The notes beneath the pieces are model-generated. The model saw only the letters and a list, made by a program, of their open reading frames with translations. It had not been told where the DNA came from and made no database searches. The position numbers and the translations under genes were made by a program. DNA of 64,000 bases, taken from assembly GCA_037013495.1 (NCBI GenBank), contig CM072808.1, positions 7,293,319-7,357,318 of the forward strand, given 5' to 3'. Positions 1-13,012 of this stretch are shown one piece after another (position 1 is the stretch's first letter; each line of letters begins with the position of its first letter). Source of the DNA: Hippophae tibetana. Taxonomy: Eukaryota; Streptophyta; Magnoliopsida; Rosales; Elaeagnaceae.

Positions 1-3000
1 ATTCAAGAGAGCTATAAAGGTGATATTGGTGCCGACCTAGGGTTTTCTTTATTTATATTTTCCATCAATCTCTATTATTCCAAAAAAAAATAGAGAAGAG
101 AAAAAGAAGGGCAATGTTGTTCAAATTTTCAACATCAAAAACATATTTGGTAAATATGAGTTACAACTTTCAACGGAGATAACTTTTGACTGGGGTATCA
201 AAACGAATATTATAATATATCAAATTAATGCTCGTATCAAATTAAACAATATGCATTTTCCTCGAAAGGAAAATCATTTTTGTACATAAATAACATCGTT
301 TACATCACTTATTAACTGTTTAAAGTTTTTGACGCACTATTTTCATTTTACTTACGTCTGGTTTAATTCAATAGACCTATAAAGGAGTATTGATGCCGAT
401 CTAGGTTTGTTTTTTTATATTTTCAATCAATCTCTCTTATTGAAAAAATATTGAGTAGAAAAAAAGAACAGAGATGTTGTTAACATTTTCAAAAACAAAA
501 AAACATTTGGTAAATAAGTGTAAAAGCTTTCAAACTAGATAACTTTTTATTCGAGTATCGAAACGAATATTATAATTTATTAAATGGAAGCTCGTATCAA
601 ATTACACAATATGCATTGGTCATGCAAGAAAAAATTCGTTTTTGTACCCAAATAACATCGTTTACATCATTTATTTATTGTTTAATGTTTTTGACGTATT
701 ATTTTCATTTTACTTACTTCACGTTTAATTCAATAGAGCTATAAAAGAGATATTGGTGCCGACCTAGGTTTGTTTATTTATATTTTCAATCAATCTCTCT
801 TATTGAAAAAAATAGAGAAGAGAAAAAGAAAATGAATGTTGTTCACATTTTCAAAATAGAAAACATATTTGGTAAATATGAGTTACAACTTTCAACGTAG
901 ATAACTTTTGACTGGGGTATCGAAACGAATATTATAATATATCAAATTAAAGCTCGTATCAAATTAAACAATATGCATTTTCCTCGAAAGGAAACTCATT
1001 TTTGTACCCAAATAACATCGTTTACATCACTTATTTACTGTTTAAAGTTTTTGACGCACCATTTTCATTTTACTTACTTCCAGTTTAATTCAATAGAGCT
1101 ATAAAGGAGATGTTGGTGCCGATCAAGGTTTGTTTATTTATATTTTCAATCAATCTTCTTATTGAAAAAATATTGAGTGGAAAAAAAGAACGTAGATTTT
1201 GTTCACATTTTCAAAAACAAAAAAACATTTGGTAAAAAAGAGTAAGAACTTTCAACGGAGATAACTTTTTACTCGGGTATCGAAACGAATATTATAATTT
1301 ATTAAATGGAAGCTCGTATCAAATTACACAATATGCATTGGTCTCGCAAGAAAAAAAATCGTTTTTGTACCCAAATAACATCGTTTACATCACTTATTTA
1401 CTGTTTAAAGATTTTGACGCACTATTTTCATTTTACTTACTTCCGGTTTAATTCAAGAGAGCTATAAAGGTGATATTGGTGCCGACCTAGGGTTTTCTTT
1501 ATTTATATTTTCCATCAATCTCTATTATTCCAAAAAAAAATAGAGAAGTGAAAAAGAAGGGCAATGTTGTTCAAATTTTCAACATCAAAAACATATTTGG
1601 TAAATATGAGTTACAACTTTCAACGGAGATAACTTTTGACTGGGGTATCGAAACGAATATTATAATATATCAAATTAATGCTAGTATCAAATTAAACAAT
1701 ATGCATTTTCCTCGAAAGGAAAATGATTTTTGTACATAAATAACTTCGTTTACATCACTTATTAACTGTTTAAAGTTTTTGACGCACTATTTTCATTTTA
1801 CTTACGTCTGGTTTAATTCAATAGACCTATAAAGGAGTATTGGTGCCGATCTAGGTTTGTTTTTTTATATTTTCAATCAATCTCTCTTATTGAAAAAATA
1901 TTGAGTAGAAAAAAAGAACAGAGATATTGTTAACATTTTCAAAAACAAAAAAACATTTGGTAAATAAGTGTAAAAGCTTTCAAACTAGATAACTTTTTAC
2001 TCGAGTATCGAAACGAATATTATAATTTATTAAATGGAAGCTCGTATCAAATTACACAATATGCATTGGTCATGCAAGAAAAAAATCGTTTTTGTACCCA
2101 AATAACATCGTTTACATCATTTATTTATTGTTTAATGTTTTTGACGTATTATTTTCATTTTACTTACTTCACGTTTAATTCAATAGAGCTATAAAGGAGA
2201 TATTGGTGCCGACCTAGGATTGTTTATTTATATTTTCAATCAATCTCTCTTATTGAAAAAAATAGAGAAGAGAAAAAGAAAATGAATGTTGTTCACATTT
2301 TCAAAATAGAAAACACATTTGGTAAATATGAGTTACAACTTTCAACGTAGATAACTTTTGACTGGGGTATCGAAACGAATATTATAATATATCAAATTAA
2401 AGCTCGTATCAAGTTAAACAATATGCATTTTCCTCGAAAGGAAAATCATTTTTGTACCCAAATAACATCGTTTACATCACTTATTTACTGTTTAAATTTT
2501 TTGACGTACCATTTTCATTTTACTTACTTCCGGTTTAATTCAATAGAGCTATAAAGGAGATATTGGTGCCGACCTAGGGTTTTCTTTATTTATATTTTCC
2601 ATCAATCTCTATTATTCCAAAAAAAAAATAGAGAAGAGAAAAAGAAGGGCAATGTTGTTCAAATTTTCAACATCAAAAACATATTTGGTAATATATGAGT
2701 TACAACTTTCAACGGAGATAACTTTTGACTGGGGTATCGAAACGAATATTATAATATATCAAATTAATGCTCGTATCAAATTAAACAATATGCATTTTCC
2801 TCGAAAGGAAAATGATTTTTGTACATAAATAACTTCGTTTACATCACTTATTAACTGTTTAAAGTTTTTGACGCACTATTTTCATTTTACTTACGTCTGG
2901 TTTAATTCAATAGACCTATAAAGGAGTATTGGTGCCGATCTAGGTTTGTTTTTTTATATTTTCAATCAATCTCTCTTATTGAAAAAATATTGAGTAGAAA

Positions 3001-5294
3001 AAAAGAACAGAGATATTGTTAACATTTTCAAAAACAAAAAAACATTTGGTAAATAAGTGTAAAAGCTTTCAAACTAGATAACTTTTTACTCGAGTATCGA
3101 AACGAATATTATAATTTATTAAATGGAAGCTCGTATCAAATTACACAATATGCATTGGTCATGCAAGAAAAAAATCGTTTTTGTACCCAAATAACATCGT
3201 TTACATCATTTATTTATTGTTTAATGTTTTTGACGTATTATTTTCATTTTACTTACTTCACGTTTAATTCAATAGAGCTATAAAGGAGATATTGGTGCCG
3301 ACCTAGGATTGTTTATTTATATTTTCAATCAATCTCTCTTATTGAAAAAAATAGAGAAGAGAAAAAGAAAATGAATGTTGTTCACATTTTCAAAATAGAA
3401 AACACATTTGGTAAATATGAGTTACAACTTTCAACGTAGATAACTTTTGACTGGGGTATCGAAACGAATATTATAATATATCAAATTAAAGCTCGTATCA
3501 AATTAAACAATATGCATTTTCCTCGAAAGGAAAATCATTTTTGTACCCAAATAACATCGTTTACATCACTTATTTACTGTTTAAATTTTTTGACGTACCA
3601 TTTTCATTTTACTTACTTCCGGTTTAATTCAATAGAGCTATAAAGGAGATATTGGTGCCGACCTAGGGTTTTCTTTATTTATATTTTCCATCAATCTCTA
3701 TTATTCCAAAAAAAAAATAGAGAAGAGAAAAAGAAGGGCAATGTTGTTCAAATTTTCAACATCAAAAACATATTTGGTAAATATGAGTTACAACTTTCAA
3801 CGGAGATAACTTTTGACTGGGGTATCGAAACGAATATTATAATATATCAAATTAATGCTCGTATCAAATTAAACAATATGCATTTTCCTCGAAAGGAAAA
3901 TCATTTTTGTACATAAATAACATCGTTTACATCACTTATTTACTGTTTAAAGTTTTTGACGCACCATTTTCATTTGACTTACTTCCGGTTTAATTCAATA
4001 GAGCTATAAAGGAGATATTGGTGCCGATCAAGGTTTGTTTTTTATATTTTCAATCAATCTCTCTTATTGAAAAAATATTGAGTAGAAAAAAAGAACGGAG
4101 ATGTTGTTAACATTTTCAAAAACAAAAAAACATTTGGTAAATAAGTGTAAAAACTTTCAAAGGAGATAACTTTTTACTCGAGTATCGAAACGAATATTAT
4201 AATTTATTAAATGGAAGCTCGTATCAAATTACACAATATGCATTGGTCATGCAAGAAAAAAATCGTTTTTGTACCGAAATAACATCGTTTACATCATTTA
4301 TTTATTGTTTAATGTTTTTGACGTATTATTTTCATTTTACTTACTTCACGTTTAATTCAATAGAGCTATAAAGGAGATATTGGTGCCGACCTAGGTTTGT
4401 TTATTTATATTTTCAATCAATCTCTCTTATTGAAAAAAATAGAGAAGAGAAAAAGAAAATGAATGTTGTTCACATTTTCAAAATAGAAAACAAATTTGGT
4501 AAATATGAGTTACAACTTTCAACGTAGATAACTTTTGACTGGGGTATCGAAATGAATATTATAATATATCAAATTAAAGCTCGTATCAAATTAAACAATA
4601 TGCATTTTCCTCGAAAGGAAAATCATTTTTGTACCCAAATAACATCGTTTACATCACTTATTTACTGTTTAAAGTTTTTGACGCACCATTTTCATTTTAC
4701 ATACTTCCAGTTTAATTCAATAGAGCTATAAAGGAGATGTTGGTGCCGATCAAGGTTTGTTTATTTATATTTTCAATCAATCTTCTTATTGAAAAAATAT
4801 TGAGTGGAAAAAAAGAACGTAGATTTTGTTCACATTTTCAAAAACAAAAAAACATTTGGTAAAAAAGAGTAACAACTTTCAACGGAGATAACTTTTTACT
4901 CGGGTATCAAACGAATATTATAATTTATTAAATGGAAGCTCGTATCAAATTACACAATATGCATTGGTCTCGCAAGAAAAAAAATCGTTTTTGTACCCAA
5001 ATAACATCGTTTACATCACTTATTTACTGTTTAAAGATTTTGACGCACTATTTTCATTTTACTTACTTCCGGTTTAATTCAAGAGAGCTATAAAGGTGAT
5101 ATTGGTGCCGACCTAGGGTTTTCTTTATTTATATTTTCCATCAATCTCTATTATTCCAAAAAAAAAATAGAGAAGAGAAAAAGAAGGGCAATGTTGTTCA
5201 AATTTTCAACATCAAAAACATATTTGGTAAATATGAGTTACAACTTTCAACGGAGATAACTTTTGACTGGGGTATCGAAACGAATATTATAATA

Positions 5295-5305
5295 TATCAA
5301 ATTAA
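5295..5305. other. Scar of a 17-bp deletion between 11-bp direct repeats (copy 1)
   Basis: Normal A' monomers have 'tatcaaattaa' twice, 17 bp apart. In this monomer one copy and the intervening bases are gone, leaving a single 'tatcaaattaa' that runs directly into 'acaatatgc'. The monomer is 349 bp instead of about 366. This is the footprint expected of slipped-strand or microhomology deletion across a short direct repeat. The same scar appears one 7-mer HOR later. Confidence 0.9.
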
Positions 5306-7815
5306 ACAATATGCATTTTCCTCGAAAGGAAAATCATTTTTGTACATAAATAACATCGTTTACATCACTTATTAAGTGTTTAAAGTTTTTGACGCACTAT
5401 TTTCATTTTACTTACGTCTGGTTTAATTCAATAGACCTATAAAGGAGTATTGGTGCCGATCTAGGTTTGTTTTTTTATATTTTCAATCAATCTCTCTTAT
5501 TGAAAAAATATTGAGTAGAAAAAAAGAACAGAGATATTGTTAACATTTTCAAAAACAAAAAAACATTTGGTAAATAAGTGTAAAAGCTTTCAAACTAGAT
5601 AACTTTTTACTCGAGTATCGAAACGAATATTATAATTTATTAAATGGAAGCTCGTATCAAATTACACAATATGCATTGGTCATGCAAGAAAAAAATCGTT
5701 TTTGTACCCAAATAACATCGTTTACATCATTTATTTATTGTTTAATGTTTTTGACGTATTATTTTCATTTTACTTACTTCACGTTTAATTCAATAGAGCT
5801 ATAAAGGAGATATTGGTGCCGACCTAGGATTGTTTATTTATATTTTCAATCAATCTCTCTTATTGAAAAAAATAGAGAAGAGAAAAAGAAAATGAATGTT
5901 GTTCACATTTTCAAAATAGAAAACACATTTGGTAAATATGAGTTACAACTTTCAACGTAGATAACTTTTGACTGGGGTATCGAAACGAATATTATAATAT
6001 ATCAAATTAAAGCTCGTATCAAATTAAACAATATGCATTTTCCTCGAAAGGAAAATCATTTTTGTACCCAAATAACATCGTTTACATCACTTATTTACTG
6101 TTTAAATTTTTTGACGTACCATTTTCATTTTACTTACTTCCGGTTTAATTCAATAGAGCTATAAAGGAGATATTGGTGCCGACCTAGGGTTTTCTTTATT
6201 TATATTTTCCATCAATCTCTATTATTCCAAAAAAAAAATAGAGAAGAGAAAAAGAAGGGCAATGTTGTTCAAATTTTCAACATCAAAAACATATTTGGTA
6301 AATATGAGTTACAACTTTCAACGGAGATAACTTTTGACTGGGGTATCGAAACGAATATTATAATATATCAAATTAATGCTCGTATCAAATTAAACAATAT
6401 GCATTTTCCTCGAAAGGAAAATCATTTTTGTACATAAATAACATCGTTTACATCACTTATTTACTGTTTAAAGTTTTTGACGCACCATTTTCATTTGACT
6501 TACTTCCGGTTTAATTCAATAGAGCTATAAAGGAGATATTGGTGCCGATCAAGGTTTGTTTTTTATATTTTCAATCAATCTCTCTTATTGAAAAAATATT
6601 GAGTAGAAAAAAAGAACGGAGATGTTGTTAACATTTTCAAAAACAAAAAAACATTTGGTAAATAAGTGTAAAAACTTTCAAAGGAGATAACTTTTTACTC
6701 GAGTATCGAAACGAATATTATAATTTATTAAATGGAAGCTCGTATCAAATTACACAATATGCATTGGTCATGCAAGAAAAAAATCGTTTTTGTACCGAAA
6801 TAACATCGTTTACATCATTTATTTATTGTTTAATGTTTTTGACGTATTATTTTCATTTTACTTACTTCACGTTTAATTCAATAGAGCTATAAAGGAGATA
6901 TTGGTGCCGACCTAGGTTTGTTTATTTATATTTTCAATCAATCTCTCTTATTGAAAAAAATAGAGAAGAGAAAAAGAAAATGAATGTTGTTCACATTTTC
7001 AAAATAGAAAACAAATTTGGTAAATATGAGTTACAACTTTCAACGTAGATAACTTTTGACTGGGGTATCGAAATGAATATTATAATATATCAAATTATTG
7101 CTCGTATCAAATTAAACAATATGCATTTTCCTCGAAAGGAAAATCATTTTTGTACCCAAATAACATCGTTTACATCACTTATTTACTGTTTAAAGTTTTT
7201 GACGCACCATTTTCATTTTACATACTTCCAGTTTAATTCAATAGAGCTATAAAGGAGATGTTGGTGCCGATCAAGGTTTGTTTATTTATATTTTCAATCA
7301 ATCTTCTTATTGAAAAAATATTGAGTGGAAAAAAAGAACGTAGATTTTGTTCACATTTTCAAAAACAAAAAAACATTTGGTAAAAAAGAGTAACAACTTT
7401 CAACGGAGATAACTTTTTACTCGGGTATCAAACGAATATTATAATTTATTAAATGGAAGCTCGTATCAAATTACACAATATGCATTGGTCTCGCAAGAAA
7501 AAAAATCGTTTTTGTACCCAAATAACATCGTTTACATCACTTATTTACTGTTTAAAGATTTTGACGCACTATTTTCATTTTACTTACTTCCGGTTTAATT
7601 CAAGAGAGCTATAAAGGTGATATTGGTGCCGACCTAGGGTTTTCTTTATTTATATTTTCCATCAATCTCTATTATTCCAAAAAAAAAATAGAGAAGAGAA
7701 AAAGAAGGGCAATGTTGTTCAAATTTTCAACATCAAAAACATATTTGGTAAATATGAGTTACAACTTTCAACGGAGATAACTTTTGACTGGGGTATCGAA
7801 ACGAATATTATAATA

Positions 7816-7826
7816 TATCAAATTAA
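7816..7826. other. Scar of the same 17-bp deletion (copy 2)
   Basis: The structure is identical to the scar at 5295-5305 and lies exactly 2,521 bp downstream, again in a 349-bp A' monomer. Sharing the scar shows the 7-mer unit was amplified after the deletion occurred. Confidence 0.9.
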
Positions 7827-9767
7827 ACAATATGCATTTTCCTCGAAAGGAAAATCATTTTTGTACATAAATAACATCGTTTACATCACTTATTAAGTGT
7901 TTAAAGTTTTTGACGCACTATTTTCATTTTACTTACGTCTGGTTTAATTCAATAGACCTATAAAGGAGTATTGGTGCCGATCTAGGTTTGTTTTTTTATA
8001 TTTTCAATCAATCTCTCTTATTGAAAAAATATTGAGTAGAAAAAAAGAACAGAGATATTGTTAACATTTTCAAAAACAAAAAAACATTTGGTAAATAAGT
8101 GTAAAAGCTTTCAAACTAGATAACTTTTTACTCGAGTATCGAAACGAATATTATAACTTATTAAATGGAAGCTCGTATCAAATTACACAATATGCATTGG
8201 TCATGCAAGAAAAAAATCGTTTTTGTACCCAAATAACATCGTTTACATCATTTATTTATTGTTTAATGTTTTTGACGTATTATTTTCATTTTACTTACTT
8301 CACGTTTAATTCAATAGAGCTATAAAGGAGATATTGGTGCCGACCTAGGATTGTTTATTTATATTTTCAATCAATCTCTCTTATTGAAAAAAATAGAGAA
8401 GAGAAAAAGAAAATGAATGTTGTTCACATTTTCAAAATAGAAAACACATTTGGTAAATATGAGTTACAACTTTCAACGTAGATAACTTTTGACTGGGGTA
8501 TCGAAACGAATATTATAATATATCAAATTAAAGCTCGTATCAAATTAAACAATATGCATTTTCCTCGAAAGGAAAATCATTTTTGTACCCAAATAACATC
8601 GTTTACATCACTTATTTACTGTTTAAATTTTTTGACGTACCATTTTCATTTTACTTACTTCCGGTTTAATTCAATAGAGCTATAAAGGAGATATTGGTGC
8701 CGACCTAGGGTTTTCTTTATTTATATTTTCCATCAATCTCTATTATTCCAAAAAAAAATAGAGAAGAGAAAAAGAAGGGCAATGTTGTTCAAATTTTCAA
8801 CATCAAAAACATATTTGGTAAATATGAGTTACAACTTTCAACGGAGATAACTTTTGACTGGGGTATCGAAACGAATATTATAATATATCAAATTAATGCT
8901 CGTATCAAATTAAACAATATGCATTTTCCTCGAAAGGAAAATCATTTTTGTACATAAATAACATCGTTTACATCACTTATTTACTGTTTAAAGTTTTTGA
9001 CGCACCATTTTCATTTGACTTACTTCCGGTTTAATTCAATAGAGCTATAAAGGAGATATTGGTGCCGATCAAGGTTTGTTTTTTATATTTTCAATCAATC
9101 TCTCTTATTGAAAAAATATTGAGTAGAAAAAAAGAACAGAGATGTTGTTAACATTTTCAAAAACAAAAAAACATTTGGTAAATAAGTGTAAAAGCTTTCA
9201 AACTAGATAACTTTTTATTCGAGTATCGAAACGAATATTATAATTTATTAAATGGAAGCTCGTATCAAATTACACAATATGCATTGGTCATGCAAGAAAA
9301 AAATCGTTTTTGTACCCAAATAACATCGTTTACATCATTTATTTATTGTTTAATGTTTTTGACGTATTATTTTCATTTTACTTACTTCACGTTTAATTCA
9401 ATAGAGCTATAAAGGAGATATTGGTGCCGACCTAGGTTTGTTTATTTATATTTTCAATCAATCTCTCTTATTGAAAAAAATAGAGAAGAGAAAAAGAAAA
9501 TGAATGTTGTTCACATTTTCAAAATAGAAAACACATTTGGTAAATATGAGTTACAACTTTCAACGTAGATAACTTTTGACTGGGGTATCGAAACGAATAT
9601 TATAATATATCAAATTAAAGCTCGTATCAAATTAAACAATATGCATTTTCCTCGAAAGGAAAATCATTTTTGTACCCAAATAACATCGTTTACATCACTT
9701 ATTTACTGTTTAAAGTTTTTGACGCACCATTTTCATTTTACTTACTTCTAGTTTAATTCAATAGAGC

Positions 9768-10122
9768 TATAAAGGAGATATTGGTGCCGATCAAGGTTTG
9801 TTTTTTATATTTTCAATCAATCTCTCTTATTGAAAAAAATAGAGAAGAGAAAAAGAAAATGAATGTAGTTCACATTTTCAAAATAGAAAACAAATTTGGT
9901 AAATATGAGTTACAACTTTCAACGAAGATAACTTTTCACTGGGGTATCGAAATGAATATTATAATATATCAAATTAAAGCTCCTATCAAATTAAACAATA
10001 TGTATTTTCTTTGAAAGGAAAATCATTTTTGTACCCAAATAACATCGTTCACATCACTTATTTACTGTTTAAAGTTTTTGACGCACCATTTTCATTTTAC
10101 TTCCGGTTTAATTCAATAGAGC
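9768..10122. repeat. Chimeric monomer: B-type head on A-type body (355 bp)
   Basis: The head 'gccgatcaaggtttg' plus a run of T's leading straight into 'atattttc' is B-type. After the shared 'caatctctcttattgaaaaa' box the body is A-type ('aatagagaagag', hairpin region, reading frame). It has private marks: 'gaatgtagttcac', 'caaatttggt', 'caacgaagat', 'tattttctttgaaagg' and 'cgttcacatc'. It also lacks one 4-bp 'tact' unit near its end ('ttttacttccgg'). The crossover most simply lies in the shared 5' box. It directly follows another A monomer, so it breaks the A/B alternation. Confidence 0.85.
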
Positions 10123-12657
10123 TATAAAGGAGATGTTGGTGCCGATCAAGGTTTGTTTATTTATATTTTCAATCAATCTCTCTTATTGAAAAAATATTGA
10201 GTAGAAAAAAAGAACGTAGATTTTGTTCACATTTTCAAAAACAAAAAAACATTTGGTAAAAAAGAGTAACAACTTTCAACGGAGATAACTTTTTACTCGG
10301 GTATCGAAACGAATATTATAATTTATTAAATGGAAGCTCATATAAAATTACACAATATGCATTGGTCTCGCAAGAAAAAAATCGTTTTTGTACCCAAATA
10401 ACATCGTTTACATCACTTATTTACTGTTTAAAGATTTTGACGCACTATTTTCATTTTACTTACTTCCGGTTTAATTCAAGAGAGCTATAAAGGTGATATT
10501 GGTGCCGACCTAGGGTTTTCTTTATTTATATTTTCCATCAATCTCTATTATTCCAAAAAAAAAAATAGAGAAGAGAAAAAGAAGGGCAATGTTGTTCAAA
10601 TTTTCAACATCAAAAACATATTTGGTAAATATGAGTTACAACTTTCAACGGAGATAACTTTTGATTGGGGTATCGAAACGAATATTATAATATATCAAAT
10701 TAATGCTCGTATCAAATTAAACAATATGCATTTTCCTCGAAAGGAAAATCATTTTTGTACATAAATAACATCATTTACATCACTTATTAACTGTTTAAAG
10801 TTTTTGACGCACTATTTTCATTTTACTTACGTCCGGTTTAATTCAATAGACCTATAAAGGAGTATTGGTGCCGATCTAGGTTTGTTTTTTTATATTTTCA
10901 ATCAATCTCTCTTATTGAAAAAATATTGAGTAGAAAAAAAGAACAGAGATGTTGTTAACATTTTCAAAAACAAAAAAACATTTGGTAAATAAGTGTAAAA
11001 GCTTTCAAACTAGATAACTTTTTACTCGAGTATCGAAACGAATATTATAATTTATTAAATGGAAGCTCGTATCAAATTACACAATATGCATTGGTCATCC
11101 AAGAAAAAAATCGTTTTTGTACCCAAATAACATCGTTTAAATCATTTATTTAGTATTTAAAGTTTTTGACGCAGTATTTTCATTTTACTTACTTCACGTT
11201 TAATTCAATAGAGCTATAAAGAAGATATTGGTGCCGACCTTGGTTTGTTTATTTATATATTCAATCAATCTCTCTTATTGAAAAAAATAGAGAAGAGAAA
11301 AAGAAAATGAATGTTGTTCACATTTTCAAAATAGAAAACACATTTGGTAAATATGAGTTACAACTTTCAATAGAGATAACTTTTGATTGGGGTATCGAAA
11401 CGAATATTATAATATATCAAATTAAACCTCGTATTAAATTAAAAAATATGCACTTTCCTCGAAAGGAAAATCATTTTTGTACCCAAATAACATCGTTTAC
11501 ATCACTTATTTACTGTTTAAATTTTTTGACGTACCATTTTCATTTTACTTACTTCCGGTTTAATTCAATAGAGCTATAAAGGAGATATTGGTGCCGACCT
11601 AGGGTTTTCTTTATTTATATTTTCCATCAATCTCTATTATTCCAAAAAAAAATAGAGAAGAGAAAAAGAAGGGCAATGTTGTTCAAATTTTCAACATCAA
11701 AAACATATTTGGTAAATATGAGTTACAACTTTCAACGGAGATAACTTTTGACTGGGGTATCGAAACGAATATTATAATATATCAAATTAATGCTCGTATC
11801 AAATTAAACAATATGCATTTTCCTCGAAAGGAAAATCATTTTTGTACATAAATAACATCGTTTACATCACTTATTTACTGTTTAAAGTTTTTGACGCACT
11901 ATTTTCATTTGACTTACTTCCGGTTTAATTCAATAGAGCTATAAAGGAGATATTGGTGCCGATCAATGTTTGTTTTTTATATTTTCAATCAATCTCTCTT
12001 ATTGAAAAAATATTGAGTAGAAAAAAAGAACGGAGATGTTGTTAACATTTTCAAAAACAAAAAAACATTTGGTAAATAAGTGTAAAAACTTTCAAAGGAG
12101 ATAACTTTTTACTCGAGTATCGAAACGAATATTATAATTTATTAAATGGAAGCTCGTATCAAATTACACAATATGCATTGGTCATGCAAGAAAAAAATCG
12201 TTTTTGTACCCAAATAACATCGTTTACATCATTTATTTATTGTTTAATGTTTTTGACGTATTATTTTCATTTTACTTCACGTTTAATTCAATAGAGCTAT
12301 AAAGGAGATATTGGTGCCGACCTAGGTTTGTTTATTTATATTTTCAATCAATCTCTCTTATTGAAAAAAATAGAGAAGAGAAAAAGAAAATGAATGTTGT
12401 TCACCTTTTCAAAATAGAAAACACATTTGGTAAATATGAGTTACAACTTTCAACGTAGATAACTTTTGACTGGGGTATCGAAACGAATATTATAATATAT
12501 CAAATTAAAGCTCGTATCAAATTAAACAATATGCATTTTCCTCGAAAGGAAAATCATTTTTGTACCCAAATAACATCGTTTACATCACTTATTTACTGTT
12601 TAAAGTTTTTGACGCACCATTTTCATTTTACTTACTTCCAGTTTAATTCAATAGAGC

Positions 12658-13012
12658 TATAAAGGAGATATTGGTGCCGATCAAGCTTTGTTTTTTATAT
12701 TTTCAATCAATCTCTCTTATTGAAAAAAATAGAGAAGAGAAAAAGAAAATGAATGTAGTTCACATTTTCAAAATAGAAAACAAATTTGGTAAATATGAGT
12801 TACAACTTTCAACGAAGATAACTTTTGACTGGGGTATCGAAATGAATATTATAATATATCAAATTAAAGCTCCTATCAAATTAAACAATATGTATTTTCT
12901 TTGAAAGGAAAATCATTTTTGTACCCAAATAACATCGTTCACATCACTTATTTACTGTTTAATGTTTTTGACGCACCATTTTCATTTTACTTCCGGTTTA
13001 ATTCAATAGAGC
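12658..13012. repeat. Second B-head/A-body chimeric monomer (355 bp)
   Basis: It shares the private marks of the chimera at 9768, including the lost 'tact' unit, 'tattttctttgaaagg' and 'gaatgtagttcac'. It differs in 'gatcaagctttg' for 'gatcaaggtttg', 'ttgactgg' for 'ttcactgg', and 'tttaatgtttttg' near its end. It again follows an A monomer. The shared marks mean the two chimeras descend from one recombinant rather than arising independently. Confidence 0.85.

Larger units (their letters stand above)
2550..10122. repeat. 7-monomer HOR of about 2.52 kb, about three copies
   Basis: The order A'-B-A-A'-B-A-B starts at 2550, 5089 and 7610, giving periods of 2,539 and 2,521 bp. Copies two and three share a 17-bp deletion in their first A' monomer that copy one lacks, so they are the closer pair. 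Copy three stops matching copy two inside the B monomer at 9046: near 9136 it reads 'gaacagag' where copy two has 'gaacggag', followed by 'aagctttcaaactag' instead of 'aaactttcaaaggag'. It then carries an extra A-class chimera at 9768. Confidence 0.88.
13..10485. repeat. Left array: A'-headed 3-mers and 4-mers, monomers 1-29
   Basis: Monomer starts and classes: 13 A', 378 B, 740 A, 1100 B, 1463 A', 1828 B, 2190 A, 2550 A', 2917 B, 3279 A, 3639 A', 4005 B, 4367 A, 4727 B, 5089 A', 5438 B, 5800 A, 6160 A', 6526 B, 6888 A, 7248 B, 7610 A', 7959 B, 8321 A, 8681 A', 9046 B, 9408 A, 9768 A, 10123 B. Units are A'-B-A (about 1,088 bp) or A'-B-A-B (about 1,450 bp). A-A joins fall at 2550, 3639, 6160, 8681 and 9768. 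The A monomers here carry the codon-23 TAG in the recurrent frame ('caacgtagataac'). The A' monomers end that frame at 'tacataaataac'. Confidence 0.93.
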
